From contig JACZUR010000047.1 in NCBI GenBank assembly GCA_022573095.1, forward strand, positions 1-11,556: DNA of 11,556 bases, given 5' to 3'. The notes beneath the pieces are model-generated. The model was not told the DNA's origin and ran no database searches. It was given only the letters and a program-made list of their open reading frames with translations. This DNA comes from Gemmatimonadota bacterium (GTDB taxonomy: Bacteria > Gemmatimonadota > Gemmatimonadetes > Gemmatimonadales > GWC2-71-9). The position numbers and the translations under genes are program-made. Positions 1-6,995 of this stretch are shown here, in pieces. The stretch's first letter is position 1. Each line of letters opens with the position of its first letter.

Positions 1-35
1 CGCTCGCCGGCCCCCACGAAGGTTACCAGAACTCC
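1..35. other. Window-edge segment downstream of rnhB
   Basis: These 35 bases follow the rnhB stop codon on the minus strand and run to the window edge. No ATG is present in them on the minus strand. One frame stays open after the rnhB stop and could be the beginning of a further operon gene, but 35 bases are too few to identify anything. Confidence 0.4.
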
Positions 36-650
36 CTAGAACAGATTGATCTGTGACACCGGTGAAAACGAATGCCGGTGGTGCGGTGTTGGTCCCAACT
101 CATCCACGGCCGCGAGATGCTCAGCCGTACAGTACCCCTTGTTCCTAGCCCACCCGAACGCCGGGTACCTCCGATCGAGCAAGACCATGAGTCTGTCTCG
201 CAGCACCTTCGCGATGACCGAAGCTGCGGCGATGCTCTGGGACAGCGAGTCGCCCCGCACAACCGACTCGTGCTCATGGCCGAGTTCTGGCAGATCGGTA
301 CCGTCGAGGAGCAGGTAGTCAGGCGGCGTAGCAAGATTCCCGATGGCTCTTCGCATCGCCAGCGCTGTGGCTTTCCGAATGTTGAGTCGATCGATCTCCC
401 GAACGGAGGCAGCTCCCACGGACCAAGCAAGCGCTCGTTCGCGTATCTCCAGCGACAACCTTTCCCTCTCGGCGGAGACCAACTGTTTCGAGTCCCTCAG
501 GTCGTCCAGAGGTGACTGACCCGGACGGAATACTACGGCAGATGCGACAACCGGACCCGCGAGGGGGCCACGGCCCACCTCATCGAGTCCGGCTACGGTC
601 TCGTATCCCTCCGACCAAAGCGCTAGTTCGCGCTCCAGAGTCGGAGTCAT
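36..650 (-). CDS. rnhB: Ribonuclease HII
   Basis: RNase HII (204 aa) cleaves RNA in RNA-DNA hybrids and starts removal of single ribonucleotides misincorporated into DNA. The family signature is complete. DEVGRG lies at residues 23-28, giving metal ligands D23 and E24. LLLDG supplies D116, and GDSLSQSIAAASVIAK supplies D134 (E. coli D16, E17, D108, D126, so the spacing is conserved). The C-terminal block NKGYCTAEHL followed by GPTPHHRHSF matches the usual substrate-binding region. Length is typical for the family. The ATG start is 2 nt after the rplS stop, so the gene is almost certainly the distal member of the ffh-rpsP-rimM-trmD-rplS operon. The Shine-Dalgarno sequence is weak, consistent with translational coupling to rplS. 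Identification is very secure. Confidence 0.97.
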   Translation of the reverse strand: MTPTLERELALWSEGYETVAGLDEVGRGPLAGPVVASAVVFRPGQSPLDDLRDSKQLVSAERERLSLEIRERALAWSVGAASVREIDRLNIRKATALAMRRAIGNLATPPDYLLLDGTDLPELGHEHESVVRGDSLSQSIAAASVIAKVLRDRLMVLLDRRYPAFGWARNKGYCTAEHLAAVDELGPTPHHRHSFSPVSQINLF

Positions 651-652
651 GT

Positions 653-1000
653 CTAGTACTCTTTCCGCTCCTTGATCCGCGCGGATTTCCCGGCTCGCGC
701 CCTGAGGTAATACAGCTTGGCTCGGCGAACGCGGCCCCGGCGCACCACCTTGAGTTCTGCAACGTTAGGTGAGTGCAGCGGGAAAATACGCTCCACGCCT
801 ATTCCGCCCGAAATCTTTCGAACGGTGAAAGTTTCACTGATCCCACCACCGCGGCGGCCAATACATACCCCCTCGAAGGGCTGTAAACGCTCCTTCTGGC
901 CTTCACGCACGCGCACCATGACCCTGAGTGTATCGCCCGGACCGAAGTCTGGGAGATCTTCTCGTAAGCCTTCCCGCTCTATGTCCGTCAGTCTAGTCAT
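653..1000 (-). CDS. rplS: 50S ribosomal protein L19
   Basis: L19 (115 aa) is a large-subunit protein at the 30S-50S interface. The sequence has the standard layout. An N-terminal helix (about residues 3-16) is followed by the conserved PGDTLRVMVRVREGQKERLQ and FEGVCIGRRGGGISETFTVRK, then VERIFPLHSP and a basic C-terminal tail containing RRGRVRRAKLYYLR. Length is normal for the family. The ATG is preceded by GAGGA with a 7-nt spacer, a good ribosome binding site lying inside the end of trmD. The gene overlaps trmD by 8 nt, so the two are translationally coupled. The pairing trmD-rplS is one of the most conserved bacterial gene neighbourhoods. Confidence 0.98.
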   Translation of the reverse strand: MTRLTDIEREGLREDLPDFGPGDTLRVMVRVREGQKERLQPFEGVCIGRRGGGISETFTVRKISGGIGVERIFPLHSPNVAELKVVRRGRVRRAKLYYLRARAGKSARIKERKEY

Positions 1001-1706
1001 CTCCGTTTCCTCGCTCGCCGGCCTCCAAGGGCTCGTCCTTGTTAAATCGTTCCCATAAGTCCGGACGCCTCAATTTCGTCAGGCGCTCAGCCTCCTGGAA
1101 CCTCCATCTTTTGATCGCTACGTGGTTTCCGCCCAACAACACTTCCGGAACTTTCAAACCCCGATACACAGCGGGCCGAGTGTAACTCGGCGCGCTCAGC
1201 AGACCTTCGTAAAACGAGTCCGTCGCCGCCGACTCGTGATCTCCGATCGCCCCGGGCAGCAGACGAACCACCGAATCGATTACGCACAGCGCCCCAAACT
1301 CTCCACCGGTGAGTACGAAGTCGCCCACCGAAAGCTCCTCGACGTCGTCTCTTTCGGCAACCCTTCCATCGACGTCCTTGTAACTGCCACAGAGGAGGGT
1401 CAGCTCCTCCCCAACGCTGAATCGTACCGCGTCCTCATGTTCGAACTTCTTGCCTCGGGCCGACAGCAATACCGTGGGACCGTTCGGCTTCAGGTCGTCG
1501 AGTGCTTCGAAAAAGGGCTCCGGTTTCAGCACCATTCCGGCGCCACCCCCGAATGCGTAATCGTCCACCGTCTTGTGCTTGTCGTGAGAGTAGCCACGCA
1601 GATCAACGATCTCGTACTTGACCAGACTTCTCTCGGCCGCTCTTCCCAGTATGCTGGTTCGCAGAGGTACCTCAAAGACCTCCGGGAACAGCGTCACCAC
1701 ACTCAC
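993..1706 (-). CDS. trmD: tRNA (guanine-N1)-methyltransferase
   Basis: TrmD (237 aa) methylates N1 of G37 next to the anticodon using S-adenosylmethionine, which prevents +1 frameshifting. It is a trefoil-knot (SPOUT) enzyme acting as a dimer. Visible motifs are LFPEVF (residues 6-11), DKHKTVDDYAFGGGAGMV (42-59), the knot segment LLCGSYKDVDGRV (104-116), SVGDFVLTGGE (126-136), and VRLLPG with R148. ATDSF carries the catalytic D163 (E. coli R154 and D169). YTRPAVYRGLKVPEVLLGGNH follows. In the knot, CGSYKDVDGRV differs from the common CGRYEGIDERV, but the essential residues are retained. The start used is GTG, 12 nt after the rimM stop. GTG codons at 1700 and 1697 are alternatives that would remove only 2 or 3 residues. 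No strong Shine-Dalgarno is seen, so coupling to rimM is likely. Confidence 0.96.
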   Translation of the reverse strand: MSVVTLFPEVFEVPLRTSILGRAAERSLVKYEIVDLRGYSHDKHKTVDDYAFGGGAGMVLKPEPFFEALDDLKPNGPTVLLSARGKKFEHEDAVRFSVGEELTLLCGSYKDVDGRVAERDDVEELSVGDFVLTGGEFGALCVIDSVVRLLPGAIGDHESAATDSFYEGLLSAPSYTRPAVYRGLKVPEVLLGGNHVAIKRWRFQEAERLTKLRRPDLWERFNKDEPLEAGERGNGDD

Positions 1707-1718
1707 CGATAACAGCGT

Positions 1719-2237
1719 TCAGATCTCCAACAAACCAGCAGGCGGATCGATCTCGATGCTCCGCGCCACACGGTCAACCTTCGTCACGATCGGCTCCCGG
1801 AACGGCACAAACACCTCGCGGCCATCTATATCCACAATGAGAAGCCGCCCTCCAGGAACATCTATCAGGCCGCTGGCCGAACCCACGATCGATCCCTCCA
1901 CGATTACACTCGACCCTGGGATCTCGTGCACGTACATCTCACCGTCCTCAGGCGGGCTGAGGTCCGCCTCAAGCACTCCGAGCAACCCTCCGGCCAGCTC
2001 CTCCACGGCGGTGCGACTCTCGACTCCCTCAAATTGCAATAACCACCTTCGCTGGTAAGCTCTGCTTCGGGAGACCGTAAGCGGCTCGCCCACCGCTTCG
2101 CCACCATCGTCGATCGGCATTAGATCCTTCGCCACGGCTAACACCTCAGACGGATCGTCCGTTAGCGGAAGCACCACCAACTCGCCCGTCATACCGTGCG
2201 GCTTGATCAGCCGCGCTACCGCCAGGTAGGCGGTCAT
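1719..2237 (-). CDS. rimM: Ribosome maturation factor RimM
   Basis: RimM (172 aa) binds S19 and assists late maturation of the 30S subunit head and processing of the 3' end of 16S rRNA. The N-terminal RimM barrel begins with VARLIKPHGMTGELVV and PLTDDP. The C-terminal PRC-barrel half runs from about residue 95 (GEMYVHEIPGSSV) to the conserved ending IDPPAGLLEI. The open frame continues further upstream, but that stretch overlaps rpsP and does not resemble RimM. The ATG at 2237 is preceded by GAGGT with a 4-nt spacer, sits 7 nt after the rpsP stop, and gives the family's usual length. The KH-domain gene (khpA) that often lies between rpsP and rimM is absent. Confidence 0.95.
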   Translation of the reverse strand: MTAYLAVARLIKPHGMTGELVVLPLTDDPSEVLAVAKDLMPIDDGGEAVGEPLTVSRSRAYQRRWLLQFEGVESRTAVEELAGGLLGVLEADLSPPEDGEMYVHEIPGSSVIVEGSIVGSASGLIDVPGGRLLIVDIDGREVFVPFREPIVTKVDRVARSIEIDPPAGLLEI

Positions 2238-2244
2238 GGCTACC

Positions 2245-2502
2245 TCAGCCGGCTTTGGCTTCGAATACACCGGCCTTCTTGAAGAGCGACGCAACCGTGT
2301 CGGACGGCTGTGCTCCCCGCGAAAGCCAGAGCCGTGCCTTCTCGGCATCCACGTCGATTCTCGCCGGTTCGGCCTTCGGTTCATAATGGCCGATCGTCTC
2401 GATGAACTTCCCATCCCGCGCCGCGGCCCTGTCAGCCACTACGATACGATAGGTTGGATGCTTCCGGCGTCCCATGCGCCGCAACCGAATTCTCGTCGAC
2501 AT
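2245..2502 (-). CDS. rpsP: 30S ribosomal protein S16
   Basis: S16 (85 aa) is an early-binding small-subunit protein needed for 30S assembly. The N-terminus matches the family closely: IRLRRMGRRKHPTYRIVVAD, then RDGKFIETIGHYEPK. These are followed by the helix EKARLWLSRGAQPSDTVASLFKKAGV. Length is normal. The ATG is preceded by AGGGA with a 7-nt spacer. The gene lies 17 nt downstream of ffh and 7 nt upstream of rimM in the conserved order ffh-rpsP-rimM-trmD-rplS. Confidence 0.98.
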   Translation of the reverse strand: MSTRIRLRRMGRRKHPTYRIVVADRAAARDGKFIETIGHYEPKAEPARIDVDAEKARLWLSRGAQPSDTVASLFKKAGVFEAKAG

Positions 2503-2519
2503 CTCTTCTTCCCTTTTTG

Positions 2520-3842
2520 TTAACTCATTAGCGGCATTGCAAACTTGCCCATGCCCTTCATCATCTTTTTCATCTGTTCGAACTGCTTCAGCAGTTGGTT
2601 GATCTCGTGTACCGGACGCCCCGAACCCCTGGCGATCCTCGCTCTTCTAGAACCGTTGAGAAGCGCCGGACTGCGTCTCTCTTCGGTCGTCATCGACAGC
2701 ACGATGGCCTCGAGGTGCTTCAGGCGCTTGGGATCAACCTTGGCCTGCTTGACCATCTTCGCACTGACTCCCGGCAACATTCCCAGCAGTCCTTCGAGAG
2801 GACCCATCTTCTGTATCTGGCTCATCGCGGCGAGAAAGTCCTCGAGATCCATTCCCCGCTTCGACGTCGCGCGCTTCGCAAGCTGCTCCGCTTCCTTGGC
2901 ATCGACGTTCGACTGGGCCTTCTCAACCAACCCAACTACGTCACCCCGTTCCAATATTCGGCCGGCCATTCGCACCGGATCGAACTGCTCCAGGTCGTCG
3001 ATGTGTTCGCCCGTGCCCACATACTTTATCGGCGCCCCCGTAACTCCGTAGATCGATAGCGCCGCCCCCCCTCTTGCGTCGCCATCCAGCTTGGTAAGCA
3101 CGACGCCTGTAATCCCAACGGCCTCATCGAACCCGACCGCTATGTTCACCGCATCCTGCCCCGTCATAGCGTCGGCCACGAGCAGCACTTCCTGCGGCGA
3201 CACCGTCTCTTTGAGCTGCTTCAGCTCGTTCATCATCTGGTCGTCTATCTGCAGCCGACCAGCCGTGTCCACTATAACCGTTCTCGCCCTCTGTTTGGCC
3301 GCGACCTCCATTCCACGCGACACCAGATCCACAACCGTCGCCTCACCACCCATGTCCGTCATTCCGAAGACCGGCAATCCAGACTCCGCGGCCAGCTTTC
3401 GGAGTTGTATCTCCGCGGCCGGGCGGTAGACATCCGCTGCGATCAGGAACGGAGCCTTCTGCTCTTTGCTCAGGCGCAACGCCAGCTTCGCGGCCGAAGT
3501 CGTCTTTCCCGAACCCTGCAGCCCAACCAGCAACAGTACCGTCGGCGGGACCGGGGCGAAGCTGATAGGAGATTTAGCCTCCCCCAACATCGCCACCAGT
3601 TCATCGTGGACCATCTTGACCAGCTGATCGCCCGGCCGGACCGACTTGAGGGCCGACAGACCGGCGGCCTTTTCACCCACGTTTTCGACGAACCGCCGCG
3701 TCAGTTTGTAGTTGACGTCAGCCTCAAGGAGAACCCTCCGGATTTCGCGAAGGCCATCCTTTATGTCGCTCTCCGACAGTACGCCGCGTCCCGTTAAAGA
3801 GCGCAGCGTGCCCGTCAGTTTCTCAGAAAGAGCCGAAAACAT
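2520..3842 (-). CDS. ffh: Signal recognition particle protein Ffh (SRP54)
   Basis: Ffh (440 aa) is the GTPase of the bacterial signal recognition particle. It binds hydrophobic signals of nascent membrane proteins and, with 4.5S RNA and FtsY, delivers ribosomes to the SecYEG translocon. The N-terminal helical bundle occupies about residues 1-90. The G domain shows the P-loop GLQGSGKTT (107-115), DVYRPAA (137-143), DTAGR (192-196) and TKLDGDARGG (250-259). The methionine-rich M domain starts near 325 and contains the RNA-binding block SMTTEERRSPALLNGSRRAR (383-402) and FEQMKKMMKGMG (421-432). The gene is full length. The ATG has a short CAGG sequence 4 nt upstream. It is the promoter-proximal gene of the operon and divergent from the DUF445 gene. 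The gene for 4.5S RNA is not seen in this window. Confidence 0.98.
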   Translation of the reverse strand: MFSALSEKLTGTLRSLTGRGVLSESDIKDGLREIRRVLLEADVNYKLTRRFVENVGEKAAGLSALKSVRPGDQLVKMVHDELVAMLGEAKSPISFAPVPPTVLLLVGLQGSGKTTSAAKLALRLSKEQKAPFLIAADVYRPAAEIQLRKLAAESGLPVFGMTDMGGEATVVDLVSRGMEVAAKQRARTVIVDTAGRLQIDDQMMNELKQLKETVSPQEVLLVADAMTGQDAVNIAVGFDEAVGITGVVLTKLDGDARGGAALSIYGVTGAPIKYVGTGEHIDDLEQFDPVRMAGRILERGDVVGLVEKAQSNVDAKEAEQLAKRATSKRGMDLEDFLAAMSQIQKMGPLEGLLGMLPGVSAKMVKQAKVDPKRLKHLEAIVLSMTTEERRSPALLNGSRRARIARGSGRPVHEINQLLKQFEQMKKMMKGMGKFAMPLMS

Positions 3843-4060
3843 ATAGCCTGCAAATATATATCAGAAACTGGATTACAGCCAACCGGCCATTCCGAAACCT
3901 GTTACAGCAACTCCCCGTAGTCCGGTGAGAGCCCTTTCGGCCCGGCGTTGAATCTAAACAAGGGGTGGAAAACGCTCGCAAGCTTGTACCTTTGGTGGAT
4001 GTTCGATCACGAGTTTCAGGCGCCCGACGGCACTACACGCTGCGGCGCCGCTAGAGGGCG
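3843..4060. other. Divergent intergenic region between ffh and the DUF445 gene
   Basis: This 218-nt region is the longest gap in the window. It must hold promoters for both the minus-strand ffh operon and the plus-strand DUF445 gene. I looked for 4.5S RNA because SRP RNA genes sometimes lie near ffh. The conserved GGAAG/AGCAG loop is absent on both strands. A GTTCGATCAC stretch near 4003 recalls a tRNA T-loop, but no cloverleaf fits around it. No convincing plus-strand promoter was recognised. Confidence 0.5.
3853..3882 (-). promoter_or_regulatory. Candidate housekeeping promoter of the ffh operon
   Basis: On the minus strand, TTGGCT (3882-3877) is followed after 18 nt by TATATT (3858-3853) inside an AT-rich run that stands out from the GC-rich surroundings. 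A TATATA alternative gives a 16-nt spacer. It would start transcription only a few bases upstream of the ffh ATG, so the leader would be very short. Assignment rests only on resemblance to the sigma-70 consensus. Confidence 0.35.
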
Positions 4061-5623
4061 ATGGCTGAACCGTCATTATTAAATGCAGCTGTAACGATCG
4101 GATTTGGTGCGCTGGCAGGCGGCATCACGAATGCCGTCGCTATCTGGATGCTGTTTCATCCCTACGATGAACGTGGAATTTGGCGGTTCAAGCTGCAGGG
4201 AGCCATTCCCAAGAACAAGCAGCGTCTGTCCAAAACGATCGGACGGACCGTCGGTCAGCGGCTCATCACGTCCGAGGACATCGCCAAGAATTTAGCCTCC
4301 CCCGAACTGCGGGCAGCGTTCGAGAGCGCAGTGCAGGATCTCGTATCGAAATTCCTGCAGCAAGATCGCGGCTCGCTGCGGTCGGAGCTTCCGCCGACCC
4401 TGCTCTCAGAACTCGAGCGGGGACTCACGGCCGCCGCGCCGGAAATTACCGACCGGATCGTGAAACACGCGGCGACCGCCGAGTTTCGGGAAACGGTTGC
4501 CAACTTCCTAGTAAGAGCCAAGAGTGACTTTTCGGAAACACGTGTTGGCGAGATAATTACCGCAGAGCGCAGGTCGGCAATCACCGAAACGATCGAAGAG
4601 TGGCTCGACGGGACGGTAGCCAATGCTAATTTCGAGACTACCATCGAGCACTGGCTGGACCGGCAGGCCGTTCACCTGGCCGGAGACACCACACCTATGT
4701 TGGAGCGATTGCCTCAAGGCCTCGTGGATGCGGTGGAGAACTCGCTCGCCAACTACCTTCCGGAAGCCCTTGATCGATTGGCCGGCCTCCTAGGAGACTC
4801 AGAGTCACGTAAACGCATTCAGAGCGCGTTACACGACCTGTTTAGCAAGTTCGCAAACGACCTCCTCGTTCACGAGCGAATCGTTGCCCGCTTTGTCGTG
4901 ACGGAACGAACCATCGCGCGTTTGTTGGACAATTTTGAAAAGCAAGGCGCTGACCAGGTCGCAAAGCTGCTGGATCAGCCGGAGATGAGGGCGCAGGTTG
5001 CCAAGACAGTCAACCAAGCGCTCATAAGCTTCCTCAAGCAGCCTATCGCCGATCACATAGCGGCTCTAGGCACGGAGCGAGTCGAAGAAATCAAAAAAAC
5101 CGTGCTCCAACATATCGTCGCCGCCCTGCGGGACGAACGCACGCGGAGCTATGTCGCAGAACGAGTCGATCACTCCTTGCAGCAGCTTGAAGAGAAGCCC
5201 ATTTCCGAGCTTCTGGAGCAGCTGCCCCCGGGTAGAACTGCGAGTGTGATCTCCGACGTTGTGTCTGCTCCGCTGACTAGATCGTGGATCGAAGGCGCCC
5301 TGCATTCGGCCTTCACCGGAATACTCGAGCAGCCTATTGGGAAACCCGCGGAGTGGCTCGGAGAGGAAAGAATAGACCGCATTACGCCTGCGCTGTCGTC
5401 CGTCTTGTGGGACTGGACTCAGGCCCAGGTACCGGAAGTCATCTCCCAAATCGACGTTTCAGGCATGGTGGAGGCAAAGGTGATGGGGTTCTCGCTCGAA
5501 AGAATCGAACAGCTGGTCAGGGCGACTACTCAGCGCGAGCTGGATCTCATCATCAGGCTGGGATACGTGCTCGGAGGAATTGTAGGCGCAGCAGCGTACT
5601 CCTTAACTCTATTATTCCGGTGA
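4061..5623 (+). CDS. DUF445 family membrane-anchored protein
   Basis: This 520-aa protein matches the DUF445 (YheB/YjiN-like) family, whose biochemical function is not established. The N-terminal signature is clear: GALAGGITNAVAIWMLFHPY within a hydrophobic segment (about residues 7-32), then FKLQGAIPKNKQRLSKTIGRTVGQRL. The long middle part is hydrophilic, charged and mostly helical, with repeated amphipathic stretches. The C-terminus ends in a second hydrophobic segment (LGYVLGGIVGAAAYSLTLLF, about 499-518). The likely arrangement is therefore a large helical domain tethered to the membrane at both ends. The ATG is preceded by GAGGG at short spacing. It is the only plus-strand gene here, transcribed away from ffh and converging on the metallopeptidase-like gene with only 4 nt between the stop codons. 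No functional link to either neighbour is evident. Confidence 0.88.
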   Translation: MAEPSLLNAAVTIGFGALAGGITNAVAIWMLFHPYDERGIWRFKLQGAIPKNKQRLSKTIGRTVGQRLITSEDIAKNLASPELRAAFESAVQDLVSKFLQQDRGSLRSELPPTLLSELERGLTAAAPEITDRIVKHAATAEFRETVANFLVRAKSDFSETRVGEIITAERRSAITETIEEWLDGTVANANFETTIEHWLDRQAVHLAGDTTPMLERLPQGLVDAVENSLANYLPEALDRLAGLLGDSESRKRIQSALHDLFSKFANDLLVHERIVARFVVTERTIARLLDNFEKQGADQVAKLLDQPEMRAQVAKTVNQALISFLKQPIADHIAALGTERVEEIKKTVLQHIVAALRDERTRSYVAERVDHSLQQLEEKPISELLEQLPPGRTASVISDVVSAPLTRSWIEGALHSAFTGILEQPIGKPAEWLGEERIDRITPALSSVLWDWTQAQVPEVISQIDVSGMVEAKVMGFSLERIEQLVRATTQRELDLIIRLGYVLGGIVGAAAYSLTLLFR

Positions 5624-5627
5624 GCGT

Positions 5628-6836
5628 TCATTGAACCCTCTCGGCGCCCGGGAGAGCATCCCATCCGGACCAGCCATCAGCGGCGTCGACCACCCGCACT
5701 GCAGGGAGTCCCCCGACTGCAGCACCTAAAATCTCAACTCTTCGGCCGCGCCTCGCTATCCATTCGCTCTCGATCGTGCGCCTAAATCTCCGAGCTGACA
5801 TCTCGTTGTCCCACACACTCCACCAAACGAGCGCATCGGCGTCACCATCAGCAAAGACCGCAAACCGGTCTCCACCCCACCCCGCGGCGGCACGGCGGGC
5901 TATGTCTTCATCTCCAGCCAGTTCCTGGAACAGCACTCTGATTTCGAACTCACCCAGTACGTTGGAATAAAGAGCGTTCTCCTCCGACTCGACCCGCAAT
6001 CGTATCGGAGCGTCGCCGCTCCGGTAGCGTTCAGGATGCAAGATCTGCTCACTCGAAGTTGGCATGGCAATTCCGAACGGCTGCGAATCGGGGTATTCGA
6101 GCATGAACCAGCGGACGAAATCAGCCCCCGCCAGGTAGGGGAAGATCATAGTTTCCTTGAGGACGTTAGGAGCGCTTGCGAGCACCGGCATCGCCTCCTG
6201 CTGCTGCCGCACTATGTCCCTGAACTGCGTCCAGAATTCTGGAACGCGGCTCATGTCCTGCTCCGGAAGCATTACGCCTATCGATACCAGGGTAGCCTGT
6301 CCCTCCAACACGGCCTGGGCCGCTATCCTGCGGTCGTTTTCCCTGCTAAGAGACAGCAGTGAGTCGACAGGGATGTATTGATCTTGAAGGGCGTGCACCA
6401 GTTCGTGCGCCAGTACCAGGGTCAGCTCGATCGGGTCCGAATCACTCACGACGTAGAGCGTCGTGGAGTCCGGGTCGTAGTACCCGGCCACCTGTTCCGT
6501 GTACAATGAAACGATAAACGATCGGAGATCCAATGTGTCCGGGATCAATCCGAACAGCCGGTAGGCTCTCGTGATGCCATCGAGTTCCTCGGGGGGAATT
6601 TGAGAATTGAGCCGGTCGATGAGATACGCGCGAACCTGATCTCGAGTCCGAATTTCGATGCCCGGCTCCGATTTGAACTCTAGTCCAACTATCGCTTCGA
6701 CCCGGGGAATGAGATCGAGAGCCTTTTCGTTGACCAACTGCGCATTGATCTGTTGTGTCGGCTCGACGTCTCTTGCTCCGCACGCGACGGCTCCCGTACA
6801 CAATAAGGCCATTGGCAACGAAGTTACTCTGGACAA
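5628..6836 (-). CDS. Putative zincin metallopeptidase lipoprotein
   Basis: This 402-aa protein has no family name I can assign with certainty. It carries HELVH at 144-148, the HExxH motif of zinc metallopeptidases. EGQAT at 178-182 provides a candidate third zinc ligand (E178), spaced as in gluzincins. A block YTEQVAGYYDPDSTTLYVV (112-130) precedes the active site and probably forms its edge strand. The N-terminus has a short hydrophobic stretch ending in A-V-A-C, so C19 may be a lipidated cysteine and the protein a periplasm-facing lipoprotein. The start is TTG at 6836. A stop codon lies immediately upstream in frame, and GGGAG is 8 nt before the TTG. The ATG at 6812 is possible but would remove the only positive charge of the signal peptide. 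The C-terminal half (about 200-402) is unassigned. A terminator-like hairpin separates it from the upstream module. Peptidase activity is inferred. Confidence 0.8.
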   Translation of the reverse strand: MSRVTSLPMALLCTGAVACGARDVEPTQQINAQLVNEKALDLIPRVEAIVGLEFKSEPGIEIRTRDQVRAYLIDRLNSQIPPEELDGITRAYRLFGLIPDTLDLRSFIVSLYTEQVAGYYDPDSTTLYVVSDSDPIELTLVLAHELVHALQDQYIPVDSLLSLSRENDRRIAAQAVLEGQATLVSIGVMLPEQDMSRVPEFWTQFRDIVRQQQEAMPVLASAPNVLKETMIFPYLAGADFVRWFMLEYPDSQPFGIAMPTSSEQILHPERYRSGDAPIRLRVESEENALYSNVLGEFEIRVLFQELAGDEDIARRAAAGWGGDRFAVFADGDADALVWWSVWDNEMSARRFRRTIESEWIARRGRRVEILGAAVGGLPAVRVVDAADGWSGWDALPGAERVQ

Positions 6837-6844
6837 TCAATCAT

Positions 6845-6849
6845 CTCCC
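6845..6849 (-). promoter_or_regulatory. Ribosome binding site supporting a TTG start
   Basis: GGGAG on the minus strand lies 8 nt before the TTG at 6836. A TGA is directly upstream of the TTG in the same frame. This is the first possible start and has a good ribosome binding site, favouring TTG over the internal ATG at 6812. Confidence 0.55.
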
Positions 6850-6904
6850 GCTATGACGATGTTTGCGCGGTACGGCCCAGGTCGTTGGGCTCGGACTCGG
6901 AAAG

Positions 6905-6948
6905 TAACTAAAACCAAATCGCGGCTCCGCACAAATGGCGAAGCCGCG
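6905..6948 (-). terminator. Probable rho-independent terminator of the sigma/DUF4097 module
   Basis: CGCGGCT (6920-6926) and AGCCGCG (6942-6948) form a perfect 7-bp stem, extended by an inner CGC/GCG pairing after one mismatch. On the minus strand the stem is followed by ATTTGGTTTTAG, an interrupted T-rich tail. There is no T tract on the plus-strand side. It sits 48 nt past the stop of the second DUF4097 gene and upstream of the metallopeptidase-like gene, where a transcription boundary makes sense. The imperfect T run makes its strength uncertain. Confidence 0.65.
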
Positions 6949-6995
6949 AACGGCCGTTAGCCTCGATCGAGTGGGAAACGACTAGGCGGCAACCC

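Noticed and set aside
41..54. ACAGAT-TG-ATCTGT inverted repeat at the end of rnhB
   Set aside because: It lies within coding sequence, has too short a loop for a stable hairpin and lacks a T tract, so it is not a terminator. One copy alone does not support an operator.
1..1023. 12-bp direct repeat CGCTCGCCGGCC at 1-12 and 1012-1023
   Set aside because: Two short GC-rich matches, one inside trmD and one at the window edge, are expected by chance and show no mobile-element context.
1122..1712. A 196-codon plus-strand open frame antisense to trmD
   Set aside because: It lies entirely opposite the strongly conserved trmD coding sequence and has no recognisable domain.
3843..4060. Possible 4.5S SRP RNA or tRNA in the gap beside ffh
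   Set aside because: The conserved SRP loop sequence is missing on both strands. The T-loop-like GTTCGATCAC near 4003 has no matching acceptor or anticodon arm.
5638..5656. CTCTC/GAGAG hairpin at the convergent gene ends as a bidirectional terminator
   Set aside because: The stem is only 5 bp, it lies inside the metallopeptidase-like coding sequence, and no T run follows on either strand.
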